A DNA stretch of 64,000 bases, taken from assembly GCA_001795455.1 (NCBI GenBank), contig MGPB01000033.1:124001-188000 (forward strand). Direction: 5' to 3'. The position numbers were made by a program, and so were the translations under genes. The notes beneath the pieces are model-generated. The model was given only the letters and a program-made list of their open reading frames with translations, was not told where the DNA came from and did not search any database. Positions 59,051 through 64,000 of the stretch are shown here, in pieces (position 1 is the first letter of the stretch; each line of letters begins with the position of its first letter). This stretch comes from Curvibacter sp. GWA2_63_95. Its GTDB lineage: Bacteria; Pseudomonadota; Gammaproteobacteria; Burkholderiales; Burkholderiaceae_C.

Positions 59051-59065
59051 TGGAACCCCCTCACC

Positions 59066-60013
59066 ATGTTGCGCCGCAGGTTCCGCGCCTGGTTCGAGTC
59101 GCGCCTGCCGCTCAAGGACAGCACCACGCTGACGCAGCGCAACGTCTACATCCTGCCCACACGCCCCGGCCTCATGCTGGGCCTCACGCTCTTGGTGCTG
59201 CTGGTGGCCAGCATCAACTACCAGCTCAACCTGGGCTATGTGCTGACCTTTTTGCTGACCGGCAGCGCCGTCATTGGCATGCATGTGTGCCATGGCACCC
59301 TGCGCGGACTCACTATGCATTTGATAGCGCCTGACGCACAGTTCATGGGGGCTAGCGTGCCAATTGGCATACAACTGCAAAGCGACAGCCGACGCGTGCG
59401 CTACGGCATTGGCCTGGCCGTGCTGGGCACCCAGCATTGGAGCTGGACCGATGTGCCGGCCCAGGGCAGTGCCAAGGTGCAGGTGGCCTTCACCCCCACC
59501 CAGCGCGGCCTGCACCGCCTGCCGGCGCTGACGGCTGAGACCCGTTTCCCGCTGGGCACCTTCCGCGTGTGGACGGTGTGGCGCCCGGCCGCGCAGGTGC
59601 TGGTCTACCCGGCCCCCGAGGCCCACCCGCCGCCCCTGCCTCCGGGCGAACCGAAGGCTGGTGGCGCGGCCAATAGCCACAAACAACACACCGGCGAATT
59701 TGACGGCGTGCGTGCCTACCGGCGTGGCGACCCGCTCAAGCTGGTGGTCTGGAAAAAAGTCGCCAAGGCCGACGAACTGGTGAGCCGCGACGCCCAGCAG
59801 TCGCAGCGCTTTGAGCTGTGGTTAGACCTGGCCCACGCCGGCCAGGGTGCGGGCGCCTCGCGCGAGCACGCCCTCTCGCGCCTGTGCGCCTGGGTGCTGC
59901 TGGCCGAGAAACAAGGCATGCGTTATGGCCTGCGCCTGGGCAGCCAGCAGATCGCACCCGACAGCGGCCCCGCCCACCAGAAGAACTGCCTGCAGGCGCT
60001 GGCCTTGGCCTGA
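59066..60013 (+). CDS. DUF58 domain-containing protein
   Basis: NVYILPTRPGLMLGLTLLVLLVASINYQLNLGYVLTFLLTG; FDGVRAYRRGDPLKLVVWKKVAKADELVSRD; ATG 59066 preferred over longer ORF. Confidence 0.88.
   Translation: MLRRRFRAWFESRLPLKDSTTLTQRNVYILPTRPGLMLGLTLLVLLVASINYQLNLGYVLTFLLTGSAVIGMHVCHGTLRGLTMHLIAPDAQFMGASVPIGIQLQSDSRRVRYGIGLAVLGTQHWSWTDVPAQGSAKVQVAFTPTQRGLHRLPALTAETRFPLGTFRVWTVWRPAAQVLVYPAPEAHPPPLPPGEPKAGGAANSHKQHTGEFDGVRAYRRGDPLKLVVWKKVAKADELVSRDAQQSQRFELWLDLAHAGQGAGASREHALSRLCAWVLLAEKQGMRYGLRLGSQQIAPDSGPAHQKNCLQALALA
59310..59370 (+). repeat. Dispersed repeat, diverged copy I (inside DUF58 CDS)
   Basis: CTCACTATGCATTTGATAGCGCCTGACGCACAGTTCATGGGGGCTAGCGTGCCAATTGG. Confidence 0.65.
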
Positions 60014-60032
60014 ACACCCCCCATTGAGTTCC

Positions 60033-62042
60033 ATGCTGCAACGCCTCACCCACCTGCCCCGCGAAGCGCGCGACACCCTGTTTTTGCTGGCGGTGATTGC
60101 CTGGGTGATCCTGCCGCAGGTGGAGCGCCTGCCGCTGTGGTGCAGTGCCATGGCCGGCGTGGTGCTGCTGTGGCGCGGACACATCGCAGTGCAAGGCCAG
60201 TCCCTGCCCGCGCGCTGGTGGTTGCTGGGCCTGCTGGCCCTGGCCAGCGCCGCCACCTGGTGGAGCTACAAAACCCTGCTAGGGCGCGATGCGGGTGTCA
60301 CGCTCATCGTGGTGTTGCTGACGCTGAAGACGCTGGAGATGCGCGCCCGGCGCGACGCCTTTGTGATCTTCTTCCTGGGCTTCTTCACCATGCTCAGCAA
60401 CTTCTTTTTCTCGCAAAGCCTGCTCACCGCAGCGGCCATGCTGGTGGCGCTGCTGGGTCTGCTCACCGCACTGGTCAACAGCCACATGCCGGTGGGCCGC
60501 CCGCCACTGCTGCAGGCTGCCAAAACCGCAGGTTGGATGGCACTGCTGGGCGCCCCCATCATGGCGGTGTTGTTCATGCTGTTTCCGCGCATAGCGCCAC
60601 TGTGGGGCCTGCCGGGTGACGCCATGAGCGGGCGCAGCGGCCTCTCGGGCCAGATGCAGGTGGGCACCATCGCCAGCCTGGCGCTGGACGACAGCATTGC
60701 CATGCGCATTCGTTTTGACGGACCGCCGCCTGCGCAAGGCGAGCTGTATTTCCGCGGCCCGGTGTTCTCCAGCTTTGACGGGCGTGAGTGGCGCGCATTG
60801 CGCTCCACCTTCCCCAGCCGCTACCAGCTGGCGGCCGATGTGCAGGTGCAAGGTCCACCCGTGAATTACCAAGTCACGCTGGCCGCCAACAACCGCCCCT
60901 GGCTGCTGGTGCTGGATGCCACGCCCACCAAACCCGAGATCGTGGGCTACACCCCCACCATGGCAAGTGACCTGCAGTGGCTGGCCGACCAGCCCATGGC
61001 CGACCTGGTGCGTTACCGCGCCACCAGTTACCCGCAGTTCCGCCACGGCCCCACACGCTTGGCCGTGGGCCTGCAAGACTATGTGGACCTGCCCAGCGGC
61101 TTCAACCCGCGCACCCTGCAATTGGCCGCCGACATGCGCCGCAGCCCCGAACTGGCACGCGCCACTACGCCCCAGCTGGTAGACGCCGTGATGCAACGCC
61201 TGCGCACTGGTGGCTACGAGTACACGCTGGAGCCCGGCGTCTACGGCACCCACACGGCGGACGAGTTCTGGTTCGACCGCAAAGCCGGATTTTGTGAACA
61301 CATTGCGTCCAGCTTCGTGCTGCTGATGCGTGCGCTGGACGTGCCGGCCCGCGTGGTCACTGGCTACCAGGGCGGACAGGTCAACAGTGTGGATGGCTTC
61401 TGGACCGTGCGCCAGAGCGACGCCCACGCCTGGGCCGAAGTCTGGGTCGCGGGCCAGGGCTGGGTGCGGGTGGACCCCACCTCGGCCGTGGCACCGGGGC
61501 GCACCGGAACCTTCACCCGCCTGCAACCGCCACAAAACGTATTCACCCAGGCACTCAACACTGTGAGCCCCGGCTTTGCCATCAACCTGCGGGCCATGTG
61601 GGAAGCGGCCAACAACCGCTGGAACCAGTGGGTGCTGAACTACAGCCAGTCCAAGCAAATGGACCTGCTGCGCAATCTGGGCTTCGACGCGCCCAGCTGG
61701 GAAGACCTGAGCTATGTGCTGATCGCCCTGGTCGTGTTGGCCAGCAGTATGGGCGCGGTGTGGACGCTGTGGGAGCGTTACCACCAAGACCCGTGGCTGC
61801 GCCTGCTGCACCGCGCCCAGGCCCGGCTGCGCCAAGCCGGGTGGACCGTAGGCACGCAAGACACCCCGCGCCAACTGGCCGCACGGCTGCAGGCCCACGG
61901 CGCGGATCGAACGGACACCACCACCATTGCCGCCTGGCTGCTGCGGCTGGAGGCCTGGCGCTACGCGCCGCAAGCCCCCGCCAGCCTGGCTGCATTGCAG
62001 CGAGAATGCAGGCAACTGCCCTGGCCCACGCGCCTGACCTGA
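60033..62042 (+). CDS. Transglutaminase-like (TgpA-type) membrane protein
   Basis: N-terminal TM cluster; EFWFDRKAGFCEHIASSFVLLMRALDVPARVVTGYQGGQVNSVDGFWTVRQSDAHAWAEVWVAGQGWVRVDPT. Confidence 0.92.
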   Translation: MLQRLTHLPREARDTLFLLAVIAWVILPQVERLPLWCSAMAGVVLLWRGHIAVQGQSLPARWWLLGLLALASAATWWSYKTLLGRDAGVTLIVVLLTLKTLEMRARRDAFVIFFLGFFTMLSNFFFSQSLLTAAAMLVALLGLLTALVNSHMPVGRPPLLQAAKTAGWMALLGAPIMAVLFMLFPRIAPLWGLPGDAMSGRSGLSGQMQVGTIASLALDDSIAMRIRFDGPPPAQGELYFRGPVFSSFDGREWRALRSTFPSRYQLAADVQVQGPPVNYQVTLAANNRPWLLVLDATPTKPEIVGYTPTMASDLQWLADQPMADLVRYRATSYPQFRHGPTRLAVGLQDYVDLPSGFNPRTLQLAADMRRSPELARATTPQLVDAVMQRLRTGGYEYTLEPGVYGTHTADEFWFDRKAGFCEHIASSFVLLMRALDVPARVVTGYQGGQVNSVDGFWTVRQSDAHAWAEVWVAGQGWVRVDPTSAVAPGRTGTFTRLQPPQNVFTQALNTVSPGFAINLRAMWEAANNRWNQWVLNYSQSKQMDLLRNLGFDAPSWEDLSYVLIALVVLASSMGAVWTLWERYHQDPWLRLLHRAQARLRQAGWTVGTQDTPRQLAARLQAHGADRTDTTTIAAWLLRLEAWRYAPQAPASLAALQRECRQLPWPTRLT

Positions 62043-62054
62043 ACATTGGACCTT

Positions 62055-63179
62055 GTGACTTTTTCAATTCGCCTAATTGCTACGCTTTTGATAGCTGCTT
62101 GCGCAATATCCGCGGGAGCTAGCACCCAAAAACGCCATAAATCTGCAGGCAAACCGGCCCACCGGCCCAAAGCACCCGCCGCCGCCCAGGTGGCCACCAC
62201 CGGCCCGCTGTACGCCACCCGCCCCGAGATCATGCAAGTGGCCGACGATCTGGCCCAGCGCCGCAACCTGGACCCGGCCTGGGTGCGCCAGGCCATCGGC
62301 CAGGCCCGGCTGGTGCCGGCCATCCAGCGCGCCAGCACACCGCCCACGGTGGGAACCCCCAAGAACTGGGCCGTCTACCGCAGTCGTTTTATCGACCCCA
62401 TCCGCATCAAGGCCGGCGTGCAGTTCTGGCAGGACAACCGCGCCACCCTGGAACGTGCCGAACGCGAAACCGGCGTGCCCGCGCAAATCATCGTGGGCAT
62501 CATCGGGGTGGAAACCATCTACGGCCAGCAGACGGGCAACTACCGGGTCATCGACGCGCTCAGCACCCTGGCCTTTGACTTTCCTGCCGCCCACCCGCGT
62601 GCAGCGGATCGTGCCAAGTTTTTCCTCTCCGAGCTGGAGGCTTTTCTCAGCCTCACCGCCCGCACCAACACCGACCCGCTGGCCCTCAAGGGCAGCTACG
62701 CCGGTGCCATGGGCCTGCCACAGTTCATGCCGTCGAGCTGGGCCAAGTACGCGGTGGACTTTGATGGCGACAGCCGTGTCGACCTGTTCCACAGTGCGGC
62801 CGATGTGATTGGCTCGGTGGCCAATTACTTCGTCACCTTCAAGTGGCAGCCCGGCCAGCCCACGCACTACCCGGTGCAGTTCGACCTGGCCCGGCTGGAC
62901 CGTGCCACTCTGCTGGCGCCGGACATCCTGCCCACCTTCAGCGCACAGGCCATGCAAGACAAAGGCGTGCTGCTGGACACGGCAGCGGCCGCACACACGG
63001 GCAAGCTGGCGCTGGTGGAACTGCAAAACGGTGCCGACGCACCGCTGTACATCGCCGGCACCGACAACTTCTACGCCATCACCCGCTACAACTGGAGCAG
63101 CTACTACGCGCTGGCGGTGATCGAGCTGGGGCAAGAGGTGGCCGCCGCTTTGCCCGCCCCACCCGGCGTGCCAAAATAA
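62055..63179 (+). CDS. mltB: Lytic murein transglycosylase B family
   Basis: PAQIIVGIIGVETIYGQQTGNYRVIDALSTLAFDFP; GSYAGAMGLPQFMPSSWAKYAVDFDGDSRVDLF; GTG start at 62055 (or TTG at 62046). Confidence 0.92.
   Translation: MTFSIRLIATLLIAACAISAGASTQKRHKSAGKPAHRPKAPAAAQVATTGPLYATRPEIMQVADDLAQRRNLDPAWVRQAIGQARLVPAIQRASTPPTVGTPKNWAVYRSRFIDPIRIKAGVQFWQDNRATLERAERETGVPAQIIVGIIGVETIYGQQTGNYRVIDALSTLAFDFPAAHPRAADRAKFFLSELEAFLSLTARTNTDPLALKGSYAGAMGLPQFMPSSWAKYAVDFDGDSRVDLFHSAADVIGSVANYFVTFKWQPGQPTHYPVQFDLARLDRATLLAPDILPTFSAQAMQDKGVLLDTAAAAHTGKLALVELQNGADAPLYIAGTDNFYAITRYNWSSYYALAVIELGQEVAAALPAPPGVPK
62075..62134 (+). repeat. 60-bp dispersed repeat, copy G (encodes MltB signal peptide)
   Basis: AATTGCTACGCTTTTGATAGCTGCTTGCGCAATATCCGCGGGAGCTAGCACCCAAAAACG. 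Confidence 0.88.
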
Positions 63180-63182
63180 ACC

Positions 63183-64000
63183 ATGCCTACACCCGCCGAC
63201 ACCGCCCTGGACAACACGGACGAACACTCCACGACCGCGCTGTACCGTGCGGCGGTGGGCGATGTCAACAGTGCCTATTACCTGCCGCTGTTTGCACGTT
63301 TTGAAGCGGCCGACCGCCCAGGCCTGAGCTGGAACGGTGCGGCTGCGCTCTACACCCTCAACTGGCTGGCCTTTCGCCAGCTCTGGCACGCCGCGCTGGT
63401 GTATGCCGGGGTGCTGGTGAGCTTGGCACTGGGCATTTTTGGCATCGGGCGCCTGGTGTTCCAGTTTTCGGACACCACGCAGTGGGCCCTGGTGGGCGCA
63501 CTGGTGTTGCTGTCGGTCTTGCTGCCAGGTTTGGGCGGCAATGCCGTCTTGCATGCGGCCACACGCAAGCGCATGGCCGCGGCACTCAAGGCCACCCACA
63601 CCGTGGCCGAGGCCTGCACCTTCCTGAGCCGCAAGGCGCCCACCCGCCAAAGCCTGATCGCCCAGATGGTCGCCAACGCATTGGTGCTGGCCCTGCTGGC
63701 CTACGCCTGGGTGCAATTTGAAGGCTGGGCACCCGCGCCGGCCCCCACCCCCACGGCAGCCGATGCCCGCAACATTGCAGTGGGGCGCACCATTGATGTG
63801 TCGGTACCACCAGCCCCCACACCGGAAGCCACGGCCTCGGCACCAGCCCCTGCCCCCCTGGGCACAGCCTCCGCGGTTCCGCCTACCCCGCTAACGCAAG
63901 CCTCGGCCAGCGTGACCGCCCCCGCACGGGTGGAAGCCGCCTCGGCACCTCGGGCCGCTGCGTCTGCCGCCCCCCGAGCCACCGCCACGCCGCCTGCGCC
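63183..64000 (+). CDS. Hypothetical membrane protein, 3' truncated by window edge
   Basis: Open frame from ATG 63183 (MPTPADTALDNTDEHSTTALYRAAVGDVNSAYYLPLFARFEAADRPGLSWNGAAALYTLNWLAFRQLWHAAL...) to the window end; TM segments then Pro/Ala-rich tail; absent from ORF track because no stop is reached. Confidence 0.7.
   Translation, partial: MPTPADTALDNTDEHSTTALYRAAVGDVNSAYYLPLFARFEAADRPGLSWNGAAALYTLNWLAFRQLWHAALVYAGVLVSLALGIFGIGRLVFQFSDTTQWALVGALVLLSVLLPGLGGNAVLHAATRKRMAAALKATHTVAEACTFLSRKAPTRQSLIAQMVANALVLALLAYAWVQFEGWAPAPAPTPTAADARNIAVGRTIDVSVPPAPTPEATASAPAPAPLGTASAVPPTPLTQASASVTAPARVEAASAPRAAASAAPRATATPPA

Overview
64 kb GC-rich, gene-dense chromosomal segment. Gene content and codon style suggest a Burkholderiales/Comamonadaceae-like betaproteobacterium (inference; no search was run). 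In order: a polyamine or guanidino-compound catabolic locus (gabT, PotABCD-like ABC transporter, arginase-family guanidinobutyrase/agmatinase, gabD); an emrRAB-like efflux operon with NodT-type outer membrane lipoprotein; scoAB CoA-transferase with a divergent PAS-LuxR regulator; argO/argP; a quinate/shikimate-to-protocatechuate catabolic cluster (IclR regulator, AroE paralog, Liv-type ABC transporter, HPPD-like protein, 3-dehydroshikimate dehydratase-like TIM barrel, PcaB); a lower-GC patchy region (~26.75-30.15 kb) between pcaB and a pcaC-like gene; ggt; dnaG-rpoD split by an antisense solute-binding protein gene; aroE; a ComFB-family gene; FKBP/grpE/dnaK/dnaJ; a beta-CASP nuclease; trhO; a DUF1631 protein; an acyl-CoA dehydrogenase/etfBA cluster; mscS and HDAC-like genes; a MoxR-DUF58-transglutaminase module; and mltB. 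The most unusual signal is a dispersed ~60 bp repeat family (core ATAGCTGCTTGCGCA). It occurs at about 11 places. At three it is translated in the same frame as a signal peptide or N-terminal TM segment (...LIAACA...). Two other copies sit internally in coding sequences, and two diverged copies form apparent intrinsic terminators. No tRNA, rRNA, CRISPR or transposase was found.
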